From NCBI GenBank assembly GCA_032622095.1, contig CP136062.1:2790001-2854000 (forward strand): a stretch of 64,000 nt of DNA, in the 5' to 3' direction. Positions 22,993 through 34,593 of this stretch are shown here, in pieces. The notes under the pieces were generated by a model. The model had not been told where the DNA came from. It did not search any database and saw only the letters and a program-made list of their open reading frames with translations. A program made the position numbers and the translations under genes. This DNA is from Siphonodentalium dalli. Taxonomy: Eukaryota > Mollusca > Scaphopoda > Gadilida > Siphonodentaliidae. The stretch's first letter is position 1. Each line of letters starts with the position of its first letter.

Positions 22993-25900
22993 TTATACTT
23001 CCATGTTTTAACATGGAAGTATATTGTAATTCTTCTGGCTTTTATTATTATTTTTTTTTTTCTTCTTATTATTCCAATAACACCCTTATATCTCGGGAAC
23101 GGCTGAACCGATTCGCCTGCGGTTTTTTTCTTCAGAATAAAACCTTGGGAGATCTCGCTAAATAGCCTATTGAGAATTTCGTCCGACCTTGACCTTCGGA
23201 GTTATCGCCATTTTATTGATTTTTGGGGGGATTTCTCGACACAAAAGTAACTTGCGAAATCGATGTTTGATCTCTTATATCGTCGAAACGGCTTGACCGA
23301 TTGATTTGAAATTTGGTACTTACATAGCCATTGAGTATACGAAGTCGATGTACAAATTGGGAGTTTTGTCTGACCTTGACCTTTGGAAACAACGCTCTTT
23401 ATCGGTTTTATTGTTGTGACCGTATCTCCTCCGAAACGGCTTGAGATATCGATTTCGGACTTTTTTCATTATTTGCGCCTCTATGTGTGTTCTAAAATAC
23501 TGAAAAATTATAGGGTTCGCACTTCCGGTTTAAAAGTTCGCTACTGGTCGAAGGATAAAACAACGCTCTTTATAGGAAATCCAGAACGGCTCGAGATATT
23601 GAGTTGGGACTTTTTGCATGATGTGCAGCAAACTCTGTGCTCTCGAACGATATATATAGTTAACGGATTTCACTTCCGGTTCGGGAGAACGGGCGTGTGG
23701 GTATGTATCACAAAACTATTTTGGCGCAGATTTTGATGAAATTTATTGGACATAATCTTTAGTTGTCGCTTACCACTATTCCGCTCAGATTTTTTAAATC
23801 GGACCTTAACTTCTCGAGTTATGGCTGCTTAAAAACCTAATTTTTATGGGGTTTTCGGACCCCAATAATGACTTGTAAAATTGCAAAATCGATATTTGAT
23901 TTCTTATACCGCCGAAACGGCTTGGCCGATTGATTTGAAATTTTGTATCTGCATAGCCGGTGGGCATTTGTTGTCGATGCATAAATAAGGAATTTCGTCT
24001 GACCTTGACCTTTGGCAACAACGCTCTTTATCGGTTTTATTGTTGTGAAGAGATCTCCTCCTAAATGGCTTGAGATATCGGGTTCGGACTTTTTTCATTA
24101 TTTTCGCATGTATGTGTGTTATGAACCGCCGAAAAATGATAGGGTTTGCACTTCCGGTTTAAAAGTTGACCCTGGGTCGAATAATAAAAGAACGCTCTTT
24201 ATTGTAAATCTAGAACGGCTTGAGATATTGAGTTGGGACTTTTTGCGTTATGTTCATCCAACTGTGCGATGTATAAAGATATATATAGTTAACGGATTTC
24301 ACTCCCGGTTCGGGAGAACGGGCGTGTGGGTATGTATCTCAAAACTATTTTGGCGCAGATTTTGATGAAATTTATTGGACATAATCTTTAGTTGTCGCTT
24401 ACCACTATTCCGCTCAGATTTTTAAAATCGGACCTAAACTTCTCGAGTTATGGCTGCTTAAAAACCTAATTTTTATGGGGTTTTCGGACCCCAATAATGA
24501 CTTGTAAAATTGCAAAATCGATATTTGATTTCTTATACCGCCGAAACGGCTTGGCCGATTGATTTGAAATTTTGTATCTGCATAGCCGGTGGGCATTTGT
24601 TGTCGATGCATAAATAAGGAATTTCGTCTGACCTTGACCTTTGGCAACAACGCTCTTTATCGGTTTTATTGTTGTGAAGAGATCTCCTCCTAAATAGCTT
24701 GAGATATCGGGTTCGGACTTTTTTCATTATTTTCGCATGTATGTGTGTTATGAACCGCCGAAAAATGATAGGGTTTGCTCTTCCGGTTTAAAAGTTGACC
24801 CTGGGTCGAATAATAAAAGAACGCTCTTTATTGTAAATCTAGAACGGCTTGAGATATTGAGTTGGGACTTTTTGCGTTATGTTCATCCAACTGTGCGATG
24901 TATAAAGATATATATAGTTAACGGATTTCACTTCCGGTTCGGGAGAACGGGCGTGTGGGTATGTATCTCAAAACTATTTTGGCGCAGATTTTGATGAAAT
25001 TTATTGGACATAATCTTTAGTTGTCGCTTACCACTATTCCGCTCAGATTTTTAAATTCGGACCTAAACTTCTCGAGTTATGGCTGCTTAAAAACCTAATT
25101 TTTATGGGGTTTTCGGACCCCAATAATGACTTGTAAAATTGCAAAATCGATATTTGATTTCTTATACCGCCGAAACGGCTTGGCCGATTGATTTGAAATT
25201 TTGTGTCTGCATAGCCGGTGGGCATTTGTTGTCGATGCATAAATAAGGAATTTTGTCTGACCTTGACCTTTGGAAATAACGCTCTCTATCTGTTTTATTG
25301 TTGTGAACGTATCTCCTCCGAAACGGCTTGAGATATCGATTTCGGACTTTCTTCTTTATTTGCGCATGTATGTGTGTTATGAACCGCCGAAAAATTATAG
25401 GGTTCGCACTTCCGGTTTAAAAGTTCGCTACTGGTCGAAGGATAAAAGAATGCTCTTTATAAAGAATCTAGAACGGCTTGAGATATTGAGTTGGGACTTT
25501 TTGGATGATGTGCAGCAAACTCTGCGCTCTCGAACGATATATTTAGTTAACGGAATTCACTTCCGGTTCGGGAGAACGGGCGTGTGGGTATGTATCTCAA
25601 AACTATTTTGGCGCAGATTTGGATGAAAATTTGGTGGACATAATCTTTAGTTGTTGTTGACCACTACCCCGCTCCGATTTTTAAAATAGGACTTAAACTT
25701 CTCAAGTTATTGCTGCTTAGAGACCTGATTTTTATGGGGTTTTCGGACCCCTAGAATGACTTGCAAAATTGCAAAATCGATGTTTGATTTCTTATACCGT
25801 CGAAACGGCTTGGCCAATTGATTTGAAATTTTGTGCCTGCATAGCCATTGAGCATACGCAGTCGATGCATTAATAAGGAATTTCGCCTGACCTTGACCTT

Positions 25901-26744
25901 TGGAACAACGCTCTTTATATGTTTTATTGTTGTTAACGTATCTCCTCCTAAACGGCTTGAGATATCTGGTTGGGACTTTTTTCATTATTTGCGCATGCAC
26001 ATGTGTTACACAACACCGAAAAATAATAGGGGTCGCCCTTCCGGTTTAAAAGTTGACCCTGGGTCGAATAATAAAAGAACTCTCTTTATACGAAATCCAG
26101 AACGGCTTGAGATATTGAGTTGGGACTTTTTGCGTTATGTGCATCCAACTGTGCGATGTATAAAGATATATATAGTTAACGGATTTCTCTTCCGGTTCTG
26201 GAGAACGGGCGTGTGTGTATGTACCTCAAAACTGTTTTGGCGCAGATTATAATGAAATTTTGTGGATATAATCTCTAGTTGCCGATGATCACTATCCCAC
26301 TCGAATTTTTTTAATCGGGCTAAAACTTCTGGAGTTATGGCTGCTTAAATACCTGGTTTTTGGGAAGGTTTCGTGCCACCATAATAACTTGCAAATCGAG
26401 TTACATTTCTCATATCGTCAAAACGGCTCAGCCAATTGATTTGAAATTTTGTACCTGCATAGCCATTGAGCATTCGCAGTTTTTGTGCATCAGACTCTGC
26501 GCTGTATGTTGATATATATAAGGTACTGATTTGAATTCCGGTTTGGGAGAACTGGCGAGTGGGTGCAGAATTTGATGAAATTTGGTGGATAAAATACTGT
26601 GGTTGGTGACTAGTACTATGGTATATAGTATCACAATACTCGCACGTGTTTGCTGACAACTAACTCGTTAATGGACGACACATGTTCCCGTCGTTGGCAA
26701 CATGGAAGTGTCGAAATTGCTGTGCAATTACAGTTTCATTCTAG
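22993..26744 (+). mobile_element. H3120 copy E1 (3752 bp)
   Basis: Both ends are present: the 5' palindrome at 22995-23022, the 3' hairpin at 26715-26729 and CTAG at 26741-26744. The body has five tandem modules of 629-630 bp, with phase points TGACCTTGACC at 23371, 24000, 24629, 25258 and 25888. Each module contains several diverged repeats of the phrase GAAACGGCTTGAGATATCG. Frames of 85-134 codons recur with the module period but contain no recognisable domain. Confidence 0.8.
23371..26517. repeat. 629-bp tandem modules in E1 (five copies)
   Basis: Modules are spaced 629, 629, 629 and 630 bp. Modules 2 and 3 (24000 and 24629) are almost identical, while the outer ones are more diverged. 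The same modules occur in E2 (27120, 27749, 28378 and 29008) and E3. Each begins with TGACCTTGACCTTTGG or a close variant. Confidence 0.9.
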
Positions 26745-29700
26745 TATTATACTTCCATGTTTTAACATGGAAGTATATTGTAATTCTTCTGGCTTTTATT
26801 ATTGTTCATTTTTCTTCTTATTCCAATAACATGCTTATATCTCAGGAACGGCTGGTCCGATTCACCTGCTGTTTTCGGTTTCAGTATATAACTTTAGAAG
26901 TTCTAGTAAAATGGCCTATTTAGAATTTCATCCGACCTTGACCTTCGGAGTTATCGCCATTTTGTTGATTTTTGGGGTTTTTTCGCGCTACCAAAATGAC
27001 TTACAAAATCGAGGTTTGATTTCTTATATCGTCGAAACGGTTGGACCGATTGATTTGGAATTTGGTATCTGTATAGCCATTGAGTATAAGCAGTCGATGC
27101 ATAAATAGGGAATTTTGTGTGACCTTGACCTTTGGAAATAACGCTCTTTATCAGTTTTATTGTTGTAAACGTATCTCCTCCTAAACGGCTTGAGATATCG
27201 AGTTCGGACTTTTTTAATTATTTGCGCATGTATGTGTGTTATAAACCACCGAAAAATAATAGGGTTCGCACTTCCGGTTTAAAAGTTCGCTACGAGTCGA
27301 AGGTTAAAACAATTCTCTGTATAGGGAATCCAGAACGGCTTGAGATATTGAGTTGGGACTTTTTGTATCATGTGCAGCAAACTCTGCGCTCTCTATTAAT
27401 ATATATAGTTAATGGATTCCACTTCCGGTTTGGGAGAACAGGCGTGTGGGTATGTATCTCAAAATTATTTTACCGCAGAATTTGATGAAATTTGGTGTAC
27501 ATAATCTTTAGTTATCGCTGACGACTACTCTACTGAAATTTTTGAAATCGGACTTAAACTTCTCGAGTTATGGCTGCTTAAAAACCTAATTTTTATGGGG
27601 TTTTCGGACCCCAATAATGACTTGTAAAATTGCAAAATCGATATTTGATTTCTTATACCGCCGAAACGGCTTGGCCGATTGATTTGAAATTTTGTATCTG
27701 CATAGCCGGTGGGCATTTGTTGTCGATGCATAAATAAGGAATTTCGTCTGACCTTGACCTTTGGCAACAACGCTCTTTATCGGTTTTATTGTTGTGAAGA
27801 GATCTCCTCCTAAATAGCTTGAGATATCGGGTTCGGACTTTTTTCATTATTTTCGCATGTATGTGTGTTATGAACCGCCGAAAAATGATAGGGTTTGCTC
27901 TTCCGGTTTAAAAGTTGACCCTGGGTCGAATAATAAAAGAACGCTCTTTATTGTAAATCTAGAACGGCTTGAGATATTGAGTTGGGACTTTTTGCGTTAT
28001 GTTCATCCAACTGTGCGATGTATAAAGATATATATAGTTAACGGATTTCACTTCCGGTTCGGGAGAACGGGCGTGTGGGTATGTATCTCAAAACTATTTT
28101 GGCGCAGATTTTGATGAAATTTATTGGACATAATCTTTAGTTGTCGCTTACCACTATTCCGCTCAGATTTTTAAATTCGGACCTAAACTTCTCGAGTTAT
28201 GGCTGCTTAAAAACCTAATTTTTATGGGGTTTTCGGACCCCAATAATGACTTGTAAAATTGCAAAATCGATATTTGATTTCTTATACCGCCGAAACGGCT
28301 TGGCCGATTGATTTGAAATTTTGTGTCTGCATAGCCGGTGGGCATTTGTTGTCGATGCATAAATAAGGAATTTTGTCTGACCTTGACCTTTGGAAATAAC
28401 GCTCTCTATCTGTTTTATTGTTGTGAACGTATCTCCTCCGAAACGGCTTGAGATATCGATTTCGGACTTTCTTCTTTATTTGCGCATGTATGTGTGTTAT
28501 GAACCGCCGAAAAATTATAGGGTTCGCACTTCCGGTTTAAAAGTTCGCTACTGGTCGAAGGATAAAAGAATGCTCTTTATAAAGAATCTAGAACGGCTTG
28601 AGATATTGAGTTGGGACTTTTTGGATGATGTGCAGCAAACTCTGCGCTCTCGAACGATATATTTAGTTAACGGAATTCACTTCCGGTTCGGGAGAACGGG
28701 CGTGTGGGTATGTATCTCAAAACTATTTTGGCGCAGATTTGGATGAAAATTTGGTGGACATAATCTTTAGTTGTTGTTGACCACTACCCCGCTCCGATTT
28801 TTAAAATAGGACTTAAACTTCTCAAGTTATTGCTGCTTAGAGACCTGATTTTTATGGGGTTTTCGGACCCCTAGAATGACTTGCAAAATTGCAAAATCGA
28901 TGTTTGATTTCTTATACCGTCGAAACGGCTTGGCCAATTGATTTGAAATTTTGTGCCTGCATAGCCATTGAGCATACGCAGTCGATGCATTAATAAGGAA
29001 TTTCGCCTGACCTTGACCTTTGGAACAACGCTCTTTATATGTTTTATTGTTGTTAACGTATCTCCTCCTAAACGGCTTGAGATATCTGGTTGGGACTTTT
29101 TTCATTATTTGCGCATGCACATGTGTTACACAACACCGAAAAATAATAGGGGTCGCCCTTCCGGTTTAAAAGTTGACCCTGGGTCGAATAATAAAAGAAC
29201 TCTCTTTATACGAAATCCAGAACGGCTTGAGATATTGAGTTGGGACTTTTTGCGTTATGTGCATCCAACTGTGCGATGTATAAAGATATATATAGTTAAC
29301 GGATTTCTCTTCCGGTTCTGGAGAACGGGCGTGTGTGTATGTACCTCAAAACTGTTTTGGCGCAGATTATAATGAAATTTTGTGGATATAATCTCTAGTT
29401 GCCGATGATCACTATCCCACTCGAATTTTTTTAATCGGGCTAAAACTTCTGGAGTTATGGCTGCTTAAATACCTGGTTTTTGGGAAGGTTTCGTGCCACC
29501 ATAATAACTTGCAAATCGAGTTACATTTCTCATATCGTCAAAACGGCTCAGCCAATTGATTTGAAATTTTGTACCTGCATAGCCATTGAGCATTCGCAGT
29601 TTTTGTGCATCAGACTCTGCGCTGTATGTTGATATATATAAGGTACTGATTTGAATTCCGGTTTGGGAGAACTGGCGAGTGGGTGCAGAATTTGATGAAA

Positions 29701-29864
29701 TTTGGTGGATAAAATACTGTGGTTGGTGACTAGTACTATGGTATATAGTATCACAATACTCGCACGTGTTTGCTGACAACTAACTCGTTAATGGACGACA
29801 CATGTTCCCGTCGTTGGCAACATGGAAGTGTCGAAATTGCTGTGCAATTACAGTTTCATTCTAG
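26745..29864 (+). mobile_element. H3120 copy E2 (3120 bp)
   Basis: The 5' palindrome is at 26749-26776, the hairpin at 29835-29849 and CTAG at 29861-29864. Its distal three quarters (from 27555) look identical to E1 24435-26744. Its proximal quarter is diverged from that of E1 but identical to that of E3. This mosaic shows that the 3120-bp duplication register does not coincide with the element ends. Confidence 0.8.
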
Positions 29865-31841
29865 TATTATACTTCCATGTTTTAACATGGAAGTATATTG
29901 TAATTCTTCTGGCTTTTATTATTGTTCATTTTTCTTCTTATTCCAATAACATGCTTATATCTCAGGAACGGCTGGTCCGATTCACCTGCTGTTTTCGGTT
30001 TCAGTATATAACTTTAGAAGTTCTAGTAAAATGGCCTATTTAGAATTTCATCCGACCTTGACCTTCGGAGTTATCGCCATTTTGTTGATTTTTGGGGTTT
30101 TTTCGCGCTACCAAAATGACTTACAAAATCGAGGTTTGATTTCTTATATCGTCGAAACGGTTGGACCGATTGATTTGGAATTTGGTATCTGTATAGCCAT
30201 TGAGTATAAGCAGTCGATGCATAAATAGGGAATTTTGTGTGACCTTGACCTTTGGAAATAACGCTCTTTATCAGTTTTATTGTTGTAAACGTATCTCCTC
30301 CTAAACGGCTTGAGATATCGAGTTCGGACTTTTTTAATTATTTGCGCATGTATGTGTGTTATAAACCACCGAAAAATAATAGGGTTCGCACTTCCGGTTT
30401 AAAAGTTCGCTACGAGTCGAAGGTTAAAACAATTCTCTGTATAGGGAATCCAGAACGGCTTGAGATATTGAGTTGGGACTTTTTGTATCATGTGCAGCAA
30501 ACTCTGCGCTCTCTATTAATATATATAGTTAATGGATTCCACTTCCGGTTTGGGAGAACAGGCGTGTGGGTATGTATCTCAAAATTATTTTACCGCAGAA
30601 TTTGATGAAATTTGGTGTACATAATCTTTAGTTATCGCTGACGACTACTCTACTGAAATTTTTGAAATCGGACTTAAACTTCTCGAGTTATGGCTGCTTA
30701 AAAACCTGATTTTTATGGGGTTTTCGGACCCCTAGAATGACTTGCAAAACTGCAAAATCGATGTTTGATTTCTTATATCGTTGAAACGGCTTGGCCAATT
30801 AATTTGAAATTTTGTACCTGCATAGCCATTGGGCATTCGCAGTCGATGCACAAATAAGGAATTTGTGTGATCTTGACCTTTGGAAAGAACGCTCTTTATC
30901 TGTTTTATTGTTGTTAACGTATCTCCTCCTAAACGGCTTGAAATATCGGGTTCGGACTTTTTCATTATTTGCGCATGCACATCTTTTATGAACCACCGAA
31001 ACATGATAGGGGTCGCACTTCCGGTTAAAAAGTTGACTATGGTCGAATAATAAAAGAACGCTCTTTATGCGAAATCCAGAACGGCTTGAGATATTGAGTT
31101 GGGACTTTTTGCGTACCTGCATAGCCATTTAACACGCGCAGTCGATGCACTAATATGGAATGTTTTATGACCTTGAGCTTGAGAAACAACAATCTTCATC
31201 TGTTTTATTATTGTTAACGTATCTCCTAAACGGCTTGAGATATCGGGTTCGGACTTTTTCATAATTTGCGGAAGTGTGTGTGTTATAAACAAATAGGGAA
31301 TTTCGTGTGACCTTGACCTTTGGAAGCAACGCTCTTTATCTGTTTTATTGTTGTTCCAGTATCTCCTCCGAAACGACGTGAGATATCGAGTTCGGACTTT
31401 TTTCATTATTTGCTCATTTATGTGTGTTATGTACCACCGAAAAATGATAGGGTTCGCACTTCCGGTTTAAAAGTTCGCTGCTGGTCGAAGGATAAAACAA
31501 CGCTCTTTATATGAAATCCAGAAGGGCTTGAGATATCGAGTTGGGACCTTTTGCATGATGTGCAGCAAACTTTGCGCTCTCAAAGGATATATATAGTTAA
31601 TGGATTTCACTTCCGGTTTGGGAGAACGGGCGTGTGGGTATGTATCTCAAAATGTTTTTGTTGCAGATTTTGATGGAATTTGGTGGATAGAATCTGTGGT
31701 TGCCGAGTATTACTATCAGCTACAGTATCACCATACTGATATGTGTCTCCTGAAAACTGACGCTTTATCAGGTGACACAATTTCCGTCATTGGTGAACAT
31801 GGAAGTATCGAAATTGCTGTGCAATTACAGTTTCATTCTAG
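29865..31841 (+). mobile_element. H3120 copy E3 (1977 bp, shortened)
   Basis: The 5' palindrome is at 29869-29896, the hairpin at 31812-31826 and CTAG at 31838-31841. It matches E2 up to 30707 and then follows its own, more diverged modules (phase points at 30868, 31168 and 31308, the third module only 140 bp long). It has fewer modules than E1 or E2. Its 3' end differs slightly (GGAAGTATCG rather than GGAAGTGTCG), so it is an older variant rather than a simple truncation. Confidence 0.8.
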
Positions 31842-32437
31842 TTATTATTATTATTCTTCTTAGCAATTTTATAATGAGCATAGCTCAGTCAATACAAGAG
31901 TTAGAAAGCTAAAACTTTGAATGTATATATATGTATACAAACTCTAGTGCTTAGGCCTATTGAGAATCATGTCCTCACTTGATTTGCAGAGTTATCTCCC
32001 TCTATGTGAAAAATTGGTGTTTTCAGAACTCCGAAAATATAAGGAGTACAGCACTGAAATTTGGTCGATAGATACATCTTGATATCGACTGAATCGTGAG
32101 CACATCAAAAACTTTGTCCGTCTTTCCTCTCCAGAGTTATCTCCCATATATATGTCAACCTCGAAATGTTCTGATCGCCTGTTCTCACATAGCAAGAAAG
32201 ATAGCTGGATTTAGTTTCTATGCTAGTGCTGGCCGTTGTCAATATACTTCACAAAAATAATTTGGACAGGGTCGGACTTACATTTTTTGGTTAGGGTGGG
32301 GGCGAAATTTTCGCAATTTTATTTTTGCGATGATTTCAACCATTTTTACTACCATGTATCTTTAGGACGTACTAATGATCCTCCTGAAAGAATTTTGTAA
32401 ATCGGTTTAGAAATGTCCAAGTTACAGACCATCGAAT
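31842..32437. repeat. 1392-bp tandem array, right block (last partial unit)
   Basis: H1392 resumes in its ATT run and continues with near-identical unit sequence to CCATCGAATATT at 32437, where the unique 3' segment takes over. One base differs from the other units near 32408 (GGTTTAG instead of GGTTGAG). Confidence 0.9.
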
Positions 32438-32595
32438 ATTATATAATTTGGCTAATGAAGGAGCATGGGAGAGGGTGAGACCATAACGGAAAGGCGACGA
32501 GACCATGCCGGGTGGTGATACCATGTCGGGGTGGTGAGACCAGGCCGAGGGTGGTGAGACCAGGCTGACCGGTGGCGGATGTAAACGTCAGATTT

Positions 32596-32631
<36 letters not shown>
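32438..32631. repeat. Minisatellite (18-22-bp units) followed by a 33-nt poly-A run
   Basis: About five imperfect repeats of GAGACCATGCCGGGTGGT lie at 32477-32575. They are followed by an uninterrupted A run at 32599-32631. The run could be a slippage product or the relic of a retroposed tail, but no retroposon body is recognisable next to it. Confidence 0.75.
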
Positions 32632-32632
<1 letters not shown>

Positions 32633-34087
32633 AAGTCCAGCGGAATAATATTTTTATTGCGTGCTCCAGATGGGAAGAGTGATTCGGACCGGAATATACC
32701 ATTCATCAGTTTTTTGTCTCAACCGTTACCGATCTACAGCATGGACAAGAAAATGACATATTTTTGGCGCCAATTCCAATGGGCTAATTGATGAGCAAGG
32801 TTAATGCAGGAGCGGGTATACTGGTATCTCACAGGTAGGCCCCCGAAGTTTGATAGCTCTACTGTAACAGCAACCTGCCCAACAGCGAGCGAGGTTCGGT
32901 GGGTTCAGACTTTTGGCAAATTCCAACAAAAATCAAAGGGGGGAAATTGTCTAAAAAATGAATCATCGAACTAAAAAATTTCTGAGTAGTGCATATGATA
33001 GATAGTATCCAAGCGCAACTTATTGATGTCTGCTTAATTGGCGCTAAGGTCGAAGGTTTTCTCGTAGCGAGGCTTTATAATGTAAATAAGTTTTGTTAAG
33101 TGCTGTATCACTAACCTATTTTTCTCGCCAAATCCGACCGGGTTAATGAAGGAGCGAGCTAATGCAGGAGCAGGTACGTCGATATACTTCTGATAATATC
33201 CGAAAGTTTGACCGCTCTACTATCAAAGCAACCTGACCAACGGAGAGCTCGTGTTCAGGTGGGTTCAAATTGGCAAATTCCAACAAAAACCAAAAGTTGA
33301 TAAATACTTCAAAATATCAAATACGGAGTTACAATTTTGCCGATGAGCGGGTGTGATAGGGGGTATCAACGCCCAACTCTGGTGCAATTTCTTAAGTTTC
33401 AGAGCAAAGGGTTTACTAGTGGCGACGCGATATAGCGTAATACGCACTACATGCTGATGAACACAGCCTGCCATAGATATATGGCAAAACTCGAAATTAT
33501 CCAATATTCCCTTCAAATTCAAACAGGCTAATGAAGGAGCGAGTGAAATGCGCTAGCAGGTACATCGGTATACAATAGATACATCCTGGAAGTTTGACTG
33601 TCGTTGTTTAAAAGCAATCCGTTTAACAGAGAGCTTGCATCGGTGTGGGTCGAGGCTTTCGGCAAATTCCGTGACATGTTCTAACTTTTAAAATAAATGC
33701 GCAATGAGTTAATCAGGATTAAGTGCCCGATATTACATGCATTCACATGTTAATAGGAAAATACCACCGGATGACTGTATACACTAGGACATTTATTAAT
33801 ATTAATATAATGCAGGGACAGGTACGTCGGTATACTGTCAGATTGCCCGCAAATTTTGACGGCTCTGCTATAAAAGCAACCTGCCCAACGGAGAGCTCGG
33901 TTAGGGATAGTTCACACGTTTTGAAAAATTCCACCAAAACTCAATGGGAGGGCGGGGTGGAACCCGAATCCAGATAATGCAAAATTGACGAGTGGATGTG
34001 ATGGGTAGTATCTATGTGCAACTTTAGTGCGATTTTCTAAGTTTTTGAGCGAACGACTATAGAATGTTGCACGGCCGTAGCATTATA
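32632..34087. repeat. Degenerate 300-400-bp modules in the H1392 3' segment; no gene seen
   Basis: Four diverged modules carry, in order, GGGCTAATTGATGAGCAAGG (about 32780) or GCTAATGAAGGAGCGAGT (about 33524) and related phrases, then ATGCAGGAGCGGGTA, GTCGGTATACTG, GCAACCTGCCCAACGGAGAG, GGTGGGTTC, GGCAAATTCCAAC and GATGGGTAGTATC. Starts are near 32760, 33120, 33508 and 33805. They match the modules at 19087-19885 in H1732. No frame is conserved between modules, so this is non-coding. Confidence 0.65.
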
Positions 34088-34593
34088 TCTCATATATATT
34101 TTGATGACCTCTGTCTGTCTGTATGTCTGTATGTCTGTATGTCATTAATACAAATCTACGATTCTCGACCGATCGGGACAAAACTTGGTACGTGTGTGTA
34201 GTTTGACCAAGCGGTGGTCGTTGTCGTATCGGCGAGCCCGTGCAACGCCCGTGCAGCGCATGCGCAGACGAGATCTCGGAAACGGGTGGAGCTATCGACT
34301 TGAAATTTGCTATGTGAATGTATCTTGCCCCGGATGCGAATTTTATCGGGTCAACGAGCCCGTGCGGCGCCAGCTTCGCGCATGCGCAGACGAGATCTCG
34401 GAAACGGATGGAGCTATCGACTTGAAATTTGCTATGTGAATGTATCTTACCCCGGATACGAATTTTATCGGGTCGCAGAGTCCGTGCGACGCCAGCTTCG
34501 CGCATGCGCATACCAGATCTCGGAAACGGGTGGAGCTATCGACTTGAAATTTGGTTTTTGAATAGCCCGGACAACGTGGGGCTCATCGGCTAG
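34088..34593 (+). mobile_element. Helitron A (506 bp, non-autonomous)
   Basis: It starts TCTCATATATATTTTGATG directly after an A, and ends AGCCC...GGGCT (hairpin, 34564-34582), CATCGG and CTAG (34590-34593), the canonical TC...CTRR form of Helitrons. Inside are a CTGT/ATGT tetranucleotide run (34110-34143) and three 122-bp tandem repeats, each containing GCGCATGCGC. It is followed directly by Helitron B. Confidence 0.75.

Larger units (their letters stand above)
22993..31841 (+). mobile_element. H3120: concatemer of three Helentron-like elements inserted in H1392
   Basis: Three head-to-tail copies (22993-26744, 26745-29864 and 29865-31841) each start with ATACTTCCATGTT/AACATGGAAGTAT and end with CATGGAAGTGT or CATGGAAGTAT, the hairpin AATTGC-TGT-GCAATT, ACAGTTTCATT and CTAG. 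Internal junctions read CTAG-TATTATACTTCC, a 3' end joined almost directly to a 5' end. Removing 8849 bp restores the H1392 unit to 1392 bp with seven ATT repeats, so the concatemer entered as one insertion or grew in place after insertion. No Rep/helicase sequence is visible. Tandem head-to-tail copies are a known outcome of rolling-circle transposition. Confidence 0.8.

Noticed and set aside
23383-31863. Open frames of 85-134 codons repeated in the 629-bp modules
   Set aside because: They recur only because the module does, occur on both strands over the same DNA, and contain no motif I recognise. Their peptides reflect the repeated non-coding phrases.
32599-32631. Poly-A tail of a retroposed gene or SINE
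   Set aside because: No exon-like or SINE-like body precedes the run, only a GC-rich minisatellite, and I see no flanking target duplication. Slippage is equally likely.
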